DNA of 64,000 bases from Schizochytrium sp. CCTCC M209059 (lineage: Eukaryota; Sar; Bigyra; Thraustochytrida; Thraustochytriidae), in the NCBI GenBank assembly GCA_000818945.1, contig KN805370.1, forward strand, positions 749,578 to 813,577, read 5' to 3'. Shown piece by piece: positions 38,917 through 51,140 of this stretch (position 1 is the stretch's first letter; each line of letters begins with the position of its first letter). Under the pieces are notes generated by a model that was not told the origin of the DNA, did not search any database, and saw only the letters and a list, made by a program, of their open reading frames with translations. The translations under genes and the position numbers were made by a program.

Positions 38917-41900
38917 CTTGCCTTACGAGCGCTAGGCCTTGGCCTGCGCAAACAAGAGCTCTGCGCTGCGAGACTTTGCCTGCTCGCGAGGGCGCGCTAT
39001 TTCACTCTGCTGCGCGGCGTGCTTTGGCCTTCCTCGCGCGCGCGCTCGAGACCCAACCAGTTCTGTCTTGTATGGCTGCCGGCGCCACTCACCGCTCGGG
39101 CCCACAATTTATATCTAACCTAAATTTGCTTTTCCATAATTAGGTCTCTTTTGGATTTAACGAACCCGTACGGGTTGCGTTGCGTTGCAGAGATGACTCG
39201 GCTTGACCACAAGATTGGCGGAGAGTGCCGATGTTTCGAAGCAAACGTAGCATCCAGCTCTGGGTTGCTAAGAAAGACCGAGAATTAATAAGAGAAAGAT
39301 GCGTGGGGACGCTGCATCACGCCAGCAAAAAGACCTTGTGGGCTTGCAGACTTTTTTTATTTGAGCTTTCTTTCTTTCTTTCTTTCGCTCTCGCTCTCTT
39401 TCTCTTTCTCTTTAGACTGCAAATCATTCTCTAGTTCGCACAGGACGCGGAGAACAACCTTTAGGCAACTTTATTCAATTCATGAACGTGGGTTTAACTT
39501 TCTGGCCATCCAGCATATATGTGTATGTGCCGTCCCCTAGACCTCCATAACAACGCAAGACCGCTTGGCTTCCTTGTCCATCCTGTATCTATACATTGAA
39601 CCTAACTTAGCTTGTTCCATAGGCGGCTTTCCCCACGCGGCTACGATAGTTGCGTTCGCTGTCGCGCATTCAAGAACCGGTCTCACCCGCTCAAGCTTCA
39701 AGTTCTCACCTTACTCATGGTTCTCGCTCACCGTGACCTCGACCCACGCCCGCCCGCCCGGCAGCACAGCGAACTGCTATCTCTCCGGCTGCGCAGGCCA
39801 TGCCATGCCAGCTCTGCTGCATTCGCCGTGCATCTATCCATGTGGCCACGCGCATACGTACATACGTACAAGCCCAAGTCCTGGCCCCTTCAGCGGGACG
39901 CTCGCCTCGGGCCCCACCGCCTGCCTGACTCGCTCACTCACTGACGCCTTTCAGGGCCTGGGAGCGTTCCCCGCGCTCCGCCTTTCCGACATTCCGCTGC
40001 TGCTGCGAGCACGAAGAGCTGACAGCGGAGGCGACGCAGACGGCAGCCAGCAACGCCTCCTCGTCCGGCCCGGCATCGCATCGGCATCGCATCGGCATCG
40101 CATCGCGCCGTCGCGCGAGGCCGCTATTGCGTCTGCAACCGTGACGAGCCGAGGACTCCGGGGCCCCGGTTTCTCCGTTTAAAACTCGCGCGCTGGTCCC
40201 TCTGGAGGCGGGCGCGATCCGGGCTGGGGGTTCCCCGGGGGAGCGGGCGGGGCGTTCCGGCGTTAGGGTGCGCGCTTGCCCGTTATGCGTGCCGGCGGCG
40301 GCGCGGCGGACTCGTGCATCCCACGGAAAGGAGGGCCGCGGATGCGGGCGGCGCCGCCAGTGGCGCGAGAGGAAGAACGCCGGCGCGAACCGCGGGCGCG
40401 GGTCGCGTGCCCTCACAAGGGTGCCGACCTAGGAGAGGACGTGGGAACAGAGTATTTGTGAGGTGGAACTGCGCGCTGCGGGAAAATTTAGTTGGACGGA
40501 CCGAAAGAACTCCCGCAGTGATAGATAATCCGACACTGCCTGCTGCGCAGAGGCGCCCCGTGAGTACTGCTCGCGACGGAAGGGCGACTTTGAGGCCAGT
40601 GTGGAGAAGGGGAGTTCCGGCTCGGTGGGACCGAAGCACCCGTAGCAACAAGAGATATAAGTTTTGCCGAGTGGAGAGGCCAAGACCAGTGTGAACAAAC
40701 GACCGGCCAAGGTTTGCCGGCCAGTGGTGGTTTTGCCGACACTAGAATTCCTGCGCACCACGAGTCGGGGCGACTTCAGAACACCCGCATTTTCATTCTT
40801 GCCTCATTCGTCTTTCCCGCCGGTTCCCTCTTCCACCCTACGCCTGGTTCTCCAAGCCTCCTCTCCACAAGTCCCCCTGTGGACTCCACCTCTCTCCACT
40901 GCAGCGTCCACTCCTCTACCCGTATTTAATTTTCATAGGCCTTTCTCGCAGCCTGCGTCACGTGCTCACATACCCCCACTGCTTGTCTTTTTCCTTTCCT
41001 CCGATACGAATCCACTGCGCCATTGTAGTCGCAGTGAGCGTCCCCTTACTCGTTTCCATTCTGCTTTCTGCGTCTGCGGTTCTCCACTGGCATAGTGCGC
41101 CCTCTTATGCGTCAGTGGGGGTCCGGAGTTCCTCTTTCCGGGCGGCGCGGCGGCTCGTGAAAAATATTAAATTCTCGCGCCAACCCCGTCGCGCGGAGCA
41201 GCCGGCGGCGGCGCAGGCCCCGCTTCTGCTGCTTCTGCTTCCGCTGCCGCTGCTGCGGACGCGCAGACCGGCAGCCAGGCTGCGGCTTTTGCGTCCGTGC
41301 GCGCGGCCGCGGCCGGTTTTCTTTCGCGCTGGCCGGCTTGCCGCTTCGCAGGCCACTGGCTGGTCGGCGGCGCAGGCTTGGCTGCGCCTTCTTTTCGCGG
41401 GGCGGCACGGTAAAAATGAATTAAGAGGAAAATAAAGTAAAATAATAGTATAAAGTGAAAGTGAACTATAGAAGGGAATGAGCATTTGGGCGGCGTCCGA
41501 CGTTGACTTGCGGCGCGGTGCGCAAGTGGGCCATCGCGGAGGCGAGGCGTTAAGAATGTTTTGTCGATAAATTATTTCATTCATTCAAAAGTTTTTTATT
41601 CGGGAGAGAGAGAGAGAGAGAGGGGGAGAGAGAGAGAGATGGAGAGAGAGAGGCAGGCGTCTCAGAGCTTTTGAATTCAAATTCGAATTCAAATTCACGC
41701 GAGCTCGAGCAGTCCGTCTCGTCTCCGGCCGCACGGTCAACGCCCCGCGCCGCTGCGCAGCGCAGCGAGGAGCAGGCGCGCGCGCCGCCGCGAGACCCGC
41801 GCACACACGCCCTTCGAGTCGCGCCCGAGCCGCAGGACTGACCCCGCGCGCCCAACGCTCGCCGACGCCTGAACAGCGCGAAGCTGGCGGCTTGGACCTG

Positions 41901-42682
41901 TGAGCTACTAGCGAGCAAGCAGGCATTTCAGGCATTCAGGCCTTCTCGCGCCGAGCGCGCCTCCCCTCCGCCCGCCTCGCCCCCCCGCGCGCCTCCCCGT
42001 CCCCGCCTGTCGCGGCGAGCCGCCCCGGCGCCCGCCCCCGCCCGCGCAAGCCCGAGTTCTTGCCGCGAGACAGCCGTGCCGCCGCCGAGGAGGTCGTTGA
42101 CGCACGCAAGCCGCCGCTCTCGCCCCTGCTGCTGACTCCGAGCGCATCGTCCATTTCACATCGCGCATCGCCTCGCCCTCCGCCCGTGCCTCCCGCGCGC
42201 ACGAGCGAGCGAGCGAGCGAGCGAGCGAGCTCTTGCAGCGGCGCACGCGCGCAAGCACGCAGGCAACCAGGCACCCCGGCAGTCCCGGGTCCCGCTGCGT
42301 CCCCTGCCGCTTGCGCGTGCCAGGAAACGCGCCGCGCACCAACCGTGAGTGAGTGAGTGAGTGAGTTAGTGAGTAGTGCGCCTCCTTGTTCCCCTCGCGT
42401 CCTGCTCGCACCCTTTCTTTCTTTCTTTCTTTTCTTTTCTTTCCTCCCCTCTTTCCGTGCCTTTTTCCTCCCTTGGCGCTTTCCTACGACGGGAAGAAGG
42501 AGAAGAGGAGAGAGAGAAACAGGGAGACGCACAGAACCGCCTCGCCTGGACTCGAGCGCGAGAGCAAGCGAGCGGGAGCGGACGAGCTAGAGAGAGCAAA
42601 GGAGAGAGCAAAGGGGAGAGAGAGAAAGAGGAGAAGAGAGACGCGAGGCCGGTCTCAGGGATTATAAAAACACGAATAGAGG
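38917..42682. other. 3.8-kb gene-free region upstream of GTPase and MYB genes
   Basis: No coding frame here shows protein-like composition. Visible elements are TTTC repeats (39365-39415), a GGCATCGCATC repeat (about 40071-40106), a GA microsatellite (41601-41652), a GAATTC-type AT/GC repeat near 41670-41695, a GAGC tract (about 42200-42232), a GAGT tract (42343-42366) and CT/GA-rich leader sequence before the MYB start. It may include long 5' UTRs. I found no tRNA or other RNA gene. Confidence 0.5.
41601..41652 (+). repeat. Imperfect (GA)n microsatellite
   Basis: GA dinucleotide repeats with a few GG and AT interruptions lie in the long gene-free region. Confidence 0.9.
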
Positions 42683-43690
42683 ATGATGATGCAAAAGGTG
42701 AATGCGGTCGCGACGGGACGCTTCGCCTCGCTGCAGCTGCTGGCGTCCAGCCTGCTCATGAGCGAGGATCATAAGTTCCCAAACCGCCCGCTCACGCCCG
42801 TGGGATATCCCGCGGGCAAACGAAGCTTTTCCATGTCGCCGTCCATGTCCATGAGCCGTCAGCAGCTCTTCAAGGACGGAAACTTTAGCAGCAGCAGCGA
42901 TTCCGGGTCCATGACCACCTCGGTACGCTCTGCCGACAGCGAGAGCGGCAGCACCTACGAGGAGCCCTCTCTCAAACGCGCGCGCACCGACGACAGCGCC
43001 GCCAGCAGCGCCAGCACCCTTGCCACGCCCACCAAACGCCGGCCCGCCATGCTCACCAACACGGATAGTCCCACATTTGGCGCTGTCAAGCCCGAATTTG
43101 ACGCCAAGTCGCCTACTGCGGCTCTCTGCAGGGCAGTCAGCTTCGTCTCCGGGCACCCGGAAGCCGCTAGCGACGAGGACACCGACGCGTTCGCCGCCGG
43201 CCGCAAAAAGAAGCGGGCGCGCAAACCCAAAGGCCTCGAGACGCACGCTGGCGCATCTGCCGACGAGCCTGCGCATGCCGCGGAGCTCGTGGCAAACAAC
43301 GCAGCGCCTCCTCTTTCGCCTGCTTCGCTTGAGCGCCACCGACGCGCCACGATCAAAGGCACTTGGACCGCCGAGGAAGACAAGCAGCTGTGCCAGCTGG
43401 TCAAGCGCTTTGGCCCCAAAAAATGGAAGGTTATCGCTTCCGAACTCCCGGGTCGTATTGCCAAACAGTGCCGCGAGCGCTGGTGCCACCACCTTTGCCC
43501 GGGCATCCGCAAGGGGCCGTGGACAAAGGAGGAGGACAAGACAATCATCGCCGCGCACCAGCGTCTTGGCAATCGCTGGGCCGAAATGGCTAAACTTCTT
43601 CCCGGTCGCACCGATAACTCTATCAAGAATCGCTGGAACTCATCACTGAAGCGCATCGTGCGCAAGGAGGCCATGCTCGCCGGGCCGTAA
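42683..43690 (+). CDS. R2R3-type MYB transcription factor
   Basis: This single-exon gene encodes 335 residues. Two MYB repeats lie close to the C end: about 222-271 (GTWTAEEDKQLCQLVKRFG, then AKQCRERWCHHL) and 273-322 (RKGPWTKEEDKTIIAAHQRL, then NSIKNRWNS). The regularly spaced Trp residues, with the usual Ile substitution at the start of the second repeat, fit the DNA-binding R2R3 fold, closer to c-MYB and protist MYBs than to plant stress factors. The N-terminal 220 residues are Ser/Ala-rich and disordered, with a basic cluster KKKRARKPKG that could be a nuclear signal. The first of two adjacent ATGs at 42683 is chosen. A GAGT tract lies in its upstream region. Confidence 0.93.
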   Translation: MMMQKVNAVATGRFASLQLLASSLLMSEDHKFPNRPLTPVGYPAGKRSFSMSPSMSMSRQQLFKDGNFSSSSDSGSMTTSVRSADSESGSTYEEPSLKRARTDDSAASSASTLATPTKRRPAMLTNTDSPTFGAVKPEFDAKSPTAALCRAVSFVSGHPEAASDEDTDAFAAGRKKKRARKPKGLETHAGASADEPAHAAELVANNAAPPLSPASLERHRRATIKGTWTAEEDKQLCQLVKRFGPKKWKVIASELPGRIAKQCRERWCHHLCPGIRKGPWTKEEDKTIIAAHQRLGNRWAEMAKLLPGRTDNSIKNRWNSSLKRIVRKEAMLAGP

Positions 43691-44575
43691 CGAATTCACA
43701 CGTTTGTACGCCAAACCAAACTATCGAACGAACGAACGAACGAACGAACGATCCAAGCAGCCATCCATCCATCTCTATACGCCAAGTCGTTCGTGCTTGT
43801 GCACGTACGCCTCTTTGCCGGGGTTCATTTCTCTTCGTCGGCGGCACAACTCATATTCGCGGTTTGAATTCACGATTCTTCCGCGTGCCCAACCAAACAC
43901 GCACGCAAGGCGGTACATGTATATCATACAGGCAAAGCTCCCACATTTCAGTCCATGGACTCGACTTTGCTTTCATTTCATGTTGACCCTCTTTGCGCGC
44001 AAGCCTTGCCACATAGCAATAAGCCCAACGACAAGATCAACCCTTTGACAAAAGAGTCTACAAACAAAGACACCGTCCGTCTTTTCACCATATGTATCTC
44101 GCGTTTAGCGCAGGCTAAACGAGGTCGCGCTCACACCACTCAGCGTTCAGCAAGCGCCACATAACCTCATTACAACAATTGCACAGAAAACAAACAACAA
44201 TTTTCAATGCTGTGTCAAATGAATCAAATCCTTTTTCTTGTCTTGGTACCTGCTACTGGCTTTTTCAAGTTTGTCCCTCTTCCTTTGGCTGGCGATCCCT
44301 ATCCCCTAGCTCATTGTGCAAACGCTACATCGTGCTGCAGCTGATACATAAATACTTGTCATGCGACTGCAAAGACAAGACTGACCACATTTGGTGGCTT
44401 GTAGTAAAGACGGCCCTTTCTGAGGCGGTTCTATCTTGCTATTGTCAAACTAACGCGTTCGGTTGATCGATCGGTCGATCAGTCGATCGATCAGTCAATA
44501 TTCTTTCCCCAAGAGCAATCCACGAACGAGAAATAAGAGGATGGCAGAGCGCACGCACACGCTAAAGATTGCCTG
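43691..44575. other. Convergent 3' region, MYB / potassium channel
   Basis: This 885-bp spacer is AT-richer than the genes. It holds an AACG tetramer run (about 43726-43751) and a GATCGATC-rich patch (44462-44494). No gene is supported. Confidence 0.5.
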
Positions 44576-44671
44576 TTAGCGTTGCACCTTCGATTGTTCT
44601 TGTTCTTGTGTTCGTTCTTGTTCTTGTGTTTGTTCTTGTTTGTGCTGCTCTTGTCCTACCTGAAGTGGCAT

Positions 44672-44717
<46 letters not shown>

Positions 44718-47392
44718 GAGGTTTGGTTGTTTTCTACATGCCCTCCTGAAAGCAACGTCTTCATGTTACTCAAAAGCTCATTTTGAAAGGTTGAGAGCTT
44801 TTGGTCAATAACTGCTTCCATGATCTCCGTAGAAAATTCCCGCCCATACAACCTGGTGTTTTTTTCCGATGCGGAGCGAAGGTCCATGGACCCGTGCAAC
44901 GATCCCAACTCCCGTTGAAAGAGAGTCATGGTGATAGTGTCTCCATCCTTGACAGATTTTGCCTTTTCACCAATCGACATTGTCTCTTGTGTCCTCGATG
45001 CCATCAAGGTCTGTTCAATCAGTGGGGGATTCGTGACCCGCATTGCTTGCCCGCGCGCTACGTTACCACGATACGCGGAACTGACGGGAGATGAATAGAG
45101 AGCGTCAGCAGCATCACTTTGCCGCTCTGACGCCTTGGACCGAGCGTAATCCCTGCGTTGCACAACTACGACATTCGCAGCCTCATCCTCGGCCTCTTCA
45201 AACCATCGCTCCGTTCCTTGGTTTGCCAGATGACGAGGCGAGCCCAAGTGCAAGCCATCCCTCGTCTCGACCTTCTTGGGAGAGTCCTCTGACAAATTAG
45301 GAATGGGCTGCGCATCGTCTCCGAGCGGAGGACCGAGCTCGGCAATTTGCTGCTGACGAAGCGCAAGGATTCTCTTGCGATCGACGTACGGACGGTGCTC
45401 CGTACGCTTTCGATAATTGTCTGTGATGGTGCTCATGCGCTCGTTGGCATAACCACGCATGAAATAGTTGATGAACTCACGATAGTCAACAGCGCCGTCT
45501 CCATTGATGTCAAACCTCGTGAGCATGACCTCCATGAGCGAGAGAGGCCCACAGTACCCAAGTTCGCGCAAGGCCGCGAGAAATTCTCGACGACTGAGCT
45601 CATCACGACCGCGCATGTCGTGCTTCTTAAATATTAGCGCGACGTCAAGCCCAACACGGGCTGCGTCGGAGGCAATCTGATGCATGATCTTACGACCAAT
45701 ACGCAGTCGTGTGGCATATCGAATAAAGCTCTTGCGCAGAGCAATCCAAAGAGCTGATGCGCGAATACGCGCGTGCTCTTGCGGGAAGACCTCGAGAAGT
45801 TCCTCAAGGGTATTCTGCTGAAGACAAAGCACCTGCGCAAAGGTGAGTGCTCGTGATGGTTTCTTGTCGCGGAGCACGTCCGAGTGCACGATCATGTCAA
45901 TGCCCCAGACACTTCCCCTTGTGAATATACGAGAATTACGAGCTACAACACCCCGAGTAAGGACACGGAGCTGAGGCCCCGTAATAATTTCCTGCGGTGC
46001 ATAGAGCTCGTGCTCCAGAGCGATTGCTACGGAGGCGATGAACCCAAGAGATCCTTCATTAAGCCATGGTACGCGTGCCAGCCACTCTTTGCTCACGGTG
46101 CGCGCCACCTCGCCACGAAGCGTTGGAGACATCTTCTCCAGCAGGATAGCGTAGGTACTGTCTTGCTCCATCTGTCTTCGGGCCCGAAAGTAGCTTCGCA
46201 GGCGATGGCGCAAATCGGGTGGCATGCGCTTGGACTCCATGTAGGCGTTGAGGCGGTCCATTTGTTCTGAGAATTCGAGGTCCTGCAAGTTGAAAGCAGA
46301 AACAATCGAAGTGATACCACCGATAATGCGCGCCCAGACGAGGGCTCCAAGCAACATGGTCAAAACCGCCACAAAGCGCTCCATCTCTGTGTTCGGATTT
46401 GCAATATCACCGTAACCAATGGTTGTAATGGTGGTGCTCGCCCAGTAGATGCACACCACATATTGCTCCATGGCGCCAGCATGCAGGAGATCTTCCTTAA
46501 CAATCCAGGGTTCTTCGAATTTCCCGTCCGACAGCTCGAACATGGGAACGAGACGCCAAACGCACGCCATCCAGTGGACGAGAGAAAGAATGATGACGAG
46601 AAACTTGAAAAGGCTGAGACGATTGTACGTCCACTGATCGCCGCGAAACAGATTCAAGTAGTCGAGGGTTCCCGACATGAGCTCGCTGAAACGCAGGAGC
46701 TTGCAGAATCGCAAGAGACGACCGGTCTCGAGCAGCTTGCCCGACTCCAGATCGTCTTCACTCGAAAGCGCAGCGAGATCGAGCGCGAGGCTGCCAAAGC
46801 CAGCGAGTGCATCGAAGAGCATGTGCGTTCGTGCATAGCGCCAGACAATGGCGCGCTGGTCCCGCACCCAAGCACCCGAGAGTGGATCCTCGTAGCAAAC
46901 GAAGAATTGAAGGCCAAAGTCGACAATAAAGAGGAAGTCCACGGCCCGATTCACCACGAACCGGGCATCGTAACTGATAGGGACAAAAGCAACCTCAAAG
47001 GGTGTCCAGGTTGCGGTGAGCAGGAGCGCCATGAGTATCAATCCATTCCAGCGCCGAAGCGCAGACGTTGTTGGAATGAATCGCAAGTCCACGTTGCGGT
47101 AAATTTCATCAACGCGCTTTCGCACGCGCTCAATTTCAGTCTGGATCTCAATTCGTTTTTGCGTTGCGACACGTGGCGGAATCTTTCCCACCCATGATAG
47201 CTCTGATGAGCTATAGCTTTTCCTGTTACGTTCCATGGAGCTCCCAGACTCATCTGGCATTGGGACCACGGAGTTTTTCCAGCTGCGCATCATCGCGTCT
47301 TTGATGTCTTTTCGCTTTTTGGATGACGACGAGTTGCCCTTGCCGGACGACATCTTGTCGGACCCGTCAACGCGTTTGCGCGAGAACTGCAT
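44576..47392 (-). CDS. Six-TM potassium channel with CNBD-like and EF-hand domains
   Basis: This single-exon gene encodes 938 residues of the EAG/HCN/CNG-like superfamily. S1 starts near residue 115. S4 carries basic residues at every third position (Arg225, Arg228, Lys231, Arg234). S5 is about 261-283. The pore reads TTITTIGYGD with the K+ filter GYG at 326-328, and S6 follows to about 368. A C-linker and a degenerate cyclic-nucleotide-binding fold cover about 440-560. A pair of EF-hand-like units lies at about 580-650. The second, DINGDGAVDYREF, has a full calcium loop; the first is degenerate. The C end has 15 consecutive Gln and a Gln/Glu-rich tail. Calcium gating or modulation is inferred. 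Confidence 0.9.
44673..44716 (-). repeat. CAG/CTG repeat encoding polyglutamine
   Basis: About 15 CAG codons (minus strand) in the potassium channel C-terminus give a pure glutamine run. A trinucleotide repeat like this is likely to vary in length between strains. Confidence 0.95.
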
Positions 47393-48054
47393 TTTGCTCG
47401 TTATTCTTTTGTGATGTAATCAGGGGGGGCGAGGTTGCCAAGCGTCAGCCAGCCGCCAGGGCCGTCTCGCTGCCCGCGCAGCAGCGCGCAGCTGCGCGCA
47501 GCAGCACCAGCAGCGGCGCCGACCGGCGCGCAGGCTAGTTCTCAAACCAAAAGACTATCTGTTTGTGCCGCGGCTACGAAGTCATTCGGACAACTCACTC
47601 GATAGCTTCCTGATAGTATAATTAATCTCTCGCTTTCGATCTCGAGAACCACAAGTCTAGCTAGCCAGCGCTGCAAGCAAGATAAGCAGGGGTGCGAAGA
47701 ATGCAACCCCAACGATCCGTTGAGCACCTGAGAACATCGTACCGCTCGCTCGCGCGCCAGTGCCACTTACGTATTGTCGTGTTCTGTTCCTTTGAACCGT
47801 ATCTATTCTTTTCTTGTCATTTTTATTTCTTTTTTACTTCTACATACCTAGCCGTGATGCACAAGAGCGTTGTTGGCGACTGTGAGCAATCGCGGCAAAG
47901 CGACGGGCGAGACAGAGTGATTGACGTTACAAAAGTGGCGTTCGGGTTTTCCCCTCCTCTTCTTTTCCGAAACGACAGCGACTTGAACTACTGGGAACCG
48001 TTCGCTGTTGAATGGGACGGTCGCCCGCATGGAGGATTGAATTGCCTCCGACCG

Positions 48055-48094
48055 CGACTGCGACTGCGACTGCGACTGCGACTGCGACTGCGAC
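48055..48094 (+). repeat. (CGACTG)n hexanucleotide repeat
   Basis: Six to seven tandem hexamers in a non-coding region. Confidence 0.85.
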
Positions 48095-49083
48095 GCGCGT
48101 CCATACCTTGCTTTTTCCGTCGCAGATTGGGTCCTCCAAGGTGGAATCGTGCAAAATGAAAGCGAGCAAGCCAGTGTGCAAGTATACATATAAACAAGTC
48201 AAGCAAGCAAGGGGTGTTGGTGGGCCAATGTGTCCGGGATGCCCTTAGGGATAATTGAATCCAGGCTTGGCGAGGGCCTGTGGTGACGAGATATCACATT
48301 GTTCCGCATCACATCTTACCGCACCGCACCGCGCCGCAACGTCTTTCATGGGGAGGTCCTCTCCACGACTGGCCCCGCACGCCGTCTTCGATTGGCGTGA
48401 AGACCGTATGCTGGATCGACGGTGGCGCAACTTGTGACCGTGGCAACTGAGAGCAACACGTCCGCGGCAAGATCAAGGCGGCTCGCGCGCGCTGCAGGCG
48501 CCGCTAATGGTACCACGACGTTACGTCTGGTCTCGGCTCGTCCCGTCGCGTTACGGCAGCGCCCGGCCCGGCCGGTCTTGAACTCACATCGCCCACGCGC
48601 GACCTCGATCTTGCGTCTTCGCGCGACAGCCCATTCCCGGTCTCTTTACTGGGTAGCTACGCTCCGGGCACCTGCCCGCCATTGCAATCGACGCAGGCGA
48701 GATCGAGCTCAAGAGCGCTCGCGACTGGGGCATTGTAGGTTCGCGTCGTCGAACAGGGCATCCCAGGAATCCCGCATCCCCAAATAATCAATCAATCCAT
48801 CAATCAATCAATCAATCCCTGCGACATCTCGCCTTCGCTCGTCTCAGCTGCACCGCTGGCCGCGCGGCCCATGATTGCTGGCCCTCCCGGCGCTGGCCAT
48901 CTTTGCGCGCAGAGCAGCTGCAGCTGTCAGGAGAGGACATCTTCGCGCGCGGTCGAAGACTTCTCGTGCAAGCTCCACACGCTCTTGCCGCCGAACCCCG
49001 CGCCGCGCGACGCTCTGCCGCGCCCGTCTGCGAGCGGGCGTCGGAGCGGCGTCGCGCGCTCTGCACGCGAGCATCTCCGCCGG

Positions 49084-49137
49084 NNNNNNNNNNNNNNNNN
49101 NNNNNNNNNNNNNNNNNNNNNNNNNNNNNNNNNNNNN
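49084..49137. other. Assembly gap (N run)
   Basis: 54 undetermined bases in GC-rich low-complexity sequence. Confidence 0.99.
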
Positions 49138-49688
49138 GGGGGCGGCTCGCCGCCGCGCCGCGCGAGCTGGCCTCGGAGGGGCTGCCCGAGAGCGGCCCGG
49201 ATGCGCTCGGGAGGGCGAGGATATGTATGGGTGACGCCTGCTTGGCACAGCAGCGACGACAAGAACGCCGAGATGCGTTCGTTCGCAAACCGGCAGGGGT
49301 TCATTTAGGCACGCAAAATGGAATGGAATGGAAAGGGTTGCGGCCGCCGCCGACTAGCTCGCTGCTGCGGTCGCGCTCGCGGCCGCGGAGATCGCGCTGC
49401 AGCTGCTGCTCAGGAACGCTGGCCACCGCCCGGACCGAATCAGGGAGCCCGAGGGAGGGAGGGAGGGAGGGAGGCCACTAACCAGCCCAGCTCAGCAGCG
49501 CAGCTCGGACGAGGCAAGGCAAGGCAAGGCAAGGCCAAAGCGAGGAGAGGCAAACCCGAAACGCTGTGCACAGCTCGAAGAAACTCGCGAGCGAGCGTGC
49601 AAGCAAAGCGGAGGAAAGCAAACCAGCAAGCACATCTGCAAAGAAGCACATCAGGCGCGGGAGAGGAGCCAGAGTGCGACAGATCATC

Positions 49689-51140
49689 ATGACCAAGATG
49701 CTCGCGATCGTGGCGACGCTGGCACTAGGCCAGGTCGCGGCGAGCGCAGCAGCAGAGTCGGCGTACTACGGGTCCGTGGAGCTCGAGTGGATCAACTCGA
49801 CGTGCGTCAGCGAGAAGATTGGCGACTCGTGCGATGCGTGCAGCGATGTGGCGGAAAATATGACCGCCGCGCAGGACTGCTACGAGTGCCTCGAGGGGCA
49901 GAGTGACGCTCTTCAAGACTGCACCAACGATGAAATCGTCTCTGATGACTGCTTTCAAGAAGCCAAGGGCTGCATCATTGACGATTGCGTCTATTCCGGA
50001 GCCTCCGACATGACGACGTGCATCGACGACTGCTTTGCCAACAGCACGGGGTGCAGCGACACTGGCGCGCGGGACGACTACGAGGAGGTTGAGGTCCTCA
50101 ACGGCACCTGCGCAATGGACCTTGTCAATCAGTACTGCCCTATCTGCACGAGCCAAGACTCGGAGAGTGTGGCTGACTGTCTGGGCTGCATCGAAAACAA
50201 CACCGAGGTGGCGCAGACTTGCGTCGACAACGAGTACATCTCGGACGAGTGCTACCAGGAAGCTTCCTCGTGTATCTTTGACAACTGTACCGCAGAAACC
50301 TGGGATACCATCTCAGACTGTGCCGATACGTGCATCTACAGCTCGTCGTCTTGCGATATGGACTCGAACAGCACGGAGATTGAGCGCGGCGACACGACCT
50401 CCCAGACGTCGGTCGCTGTGGAGGCCAACGGCACGAGCTCTGAGATCTGGAATGAGACTTGTATTGAGAATATTCTCACCGGAGACTGCTCCCTGTGCAT
50501 TGAAGGGGATGCCGAGGTCGGTTCTTGCATCAATTGTCTTGGCGACAACAGCGAGGAACTGTACTCGTGCCTGAACTCGGACTTCATCAATGAGACCTGC
50601 TACATTACGGCTAGTGACTGCACCACAAGCTCGTGCTCGGACGTTTCGTGGGATAACCTCACTTCTTGCGTGAACGAGTGCATTGCTAGCACCTCTTCGT
50701 GCCCCGAGATCGAGTTTGAGGATTCCATGTCCTCGGAAAAGGAGATTGACAATCTGTCGACCGACTCGAACAGCACGGCAAACTTGACCGAGTCCTCCGT
50801 CAACATGACCTGCCTTCAGGAGGCAGTTGAGCAGGACTGCAGCGCGGAGTGCATTGAGGCAGGCTCGAACTCTAGCGAATACGCCAGCGAAGAAACACTG
50901 TATTCGAGCAATGGCTGCATGGCTTGCGTTGACGAGAGCGCCGCTGTGAATATGTGCATGCCTGCCGACTCGTCGTGCATGGCTGACCAGCTCATCCAAT
51001 GCCTTGTCAGCACGTGCGGGACGGATTCTTGGGACTCGGAGTGCGGCACCACGTGCGAAGAGAGCTGCGCAGGCGATTCTTACTTTTCCAGTGGTAGCGA
51101 TTACTCTGCCTCGGGCGCGCGTCGTCTTCGCGGCAACTAA
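49689..51140 (+). CDS. Secreted Cys-rich glycoprotein with four repeat modules (paralogue 1)
   Basis: This single-exon gene encodes 483 residues. The ATG at 49689 begins a clear signal peptide (MTKMLAIVATLALGQVAASA). The frame extends upstream but into Arg/Lys leader sequence. The mature part is acidic, rich in Ser, Thr and Asp, and built of four modules of about 90-115 residues. They open at Asn36 (NSTC), Asn138 (NGTC), Asn255 (NETC) and Asn372 (NMTC). Each module then shows C-x2-C pairs (CDAC, CYEC and their equivalents) and a closing C-x3-C-x4-6-C. There is no membrane helix or GPI-type tail, so it is probably released or wall-bound. The family is unknown to me. It is a tandem paralogue of the gene at 53908. 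Confidence 0.85.
   Translation: MTKMLAIVATLALGQVAASAAAESAYYGSVELEWINSTCVSEKIGDSCDACSDVAENMTAAQDCYECLEGQSDALQDCTNDEIVSDDCFQEAKGCIIDDCVYSGASDMTTCIDDCFANSTGCSDTGARDDYEEVEVLNGTCAMDLVNQYCPICTSQDSESVADCLGCIENNTEVAQTCVDNEYISDECYQEASSCIFDNCTAETWDTISDCADTCIYSSSSCDMDSNSTEIERGDTTSQTSVAVEANGTSSEIWNETCIENILTGDCSLCIEGDAEVGSCINCLGDNSEELYSCLNSDFINETCYITASDCTTSSCSDVSWDNLTSCVNECIASTSSCPEIEFEDSMSSEKEIDNLSTDSNSTANLTESSVNMTCLQEAVEQDCSAECIEAGSNSSEYASEETLYSSNGCMACVDESAAVNMCMPADSSCMADQLIQCLVSTCGTDSWDSECGTTCEESCAGDSYFSSGSDYSASGARRLRGN

Larger units (their letters stand above)
47393..49688. promoter_or_regulatory. Divergent region, potassium channel / Cys-rich protein 1, with gap
   Basis: About 2.3 kb lies between divergent starts. 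It contains a (CGACTG)n hexamer run (48055-48094), an AATC tetramer run (48785-48815), a 54-nt N gap (49084-49137), a GGGA tract (49452-49474) and an AGGCA pentamer run (about 49510-49537). No coding gene is supported. Confidence 0.45.

Noticed and set aside
38917..42682. Several 100-200 codon frames in the long spacer
   Set aside because: They overlap each other on both strands, are low-complexity and show no domain.
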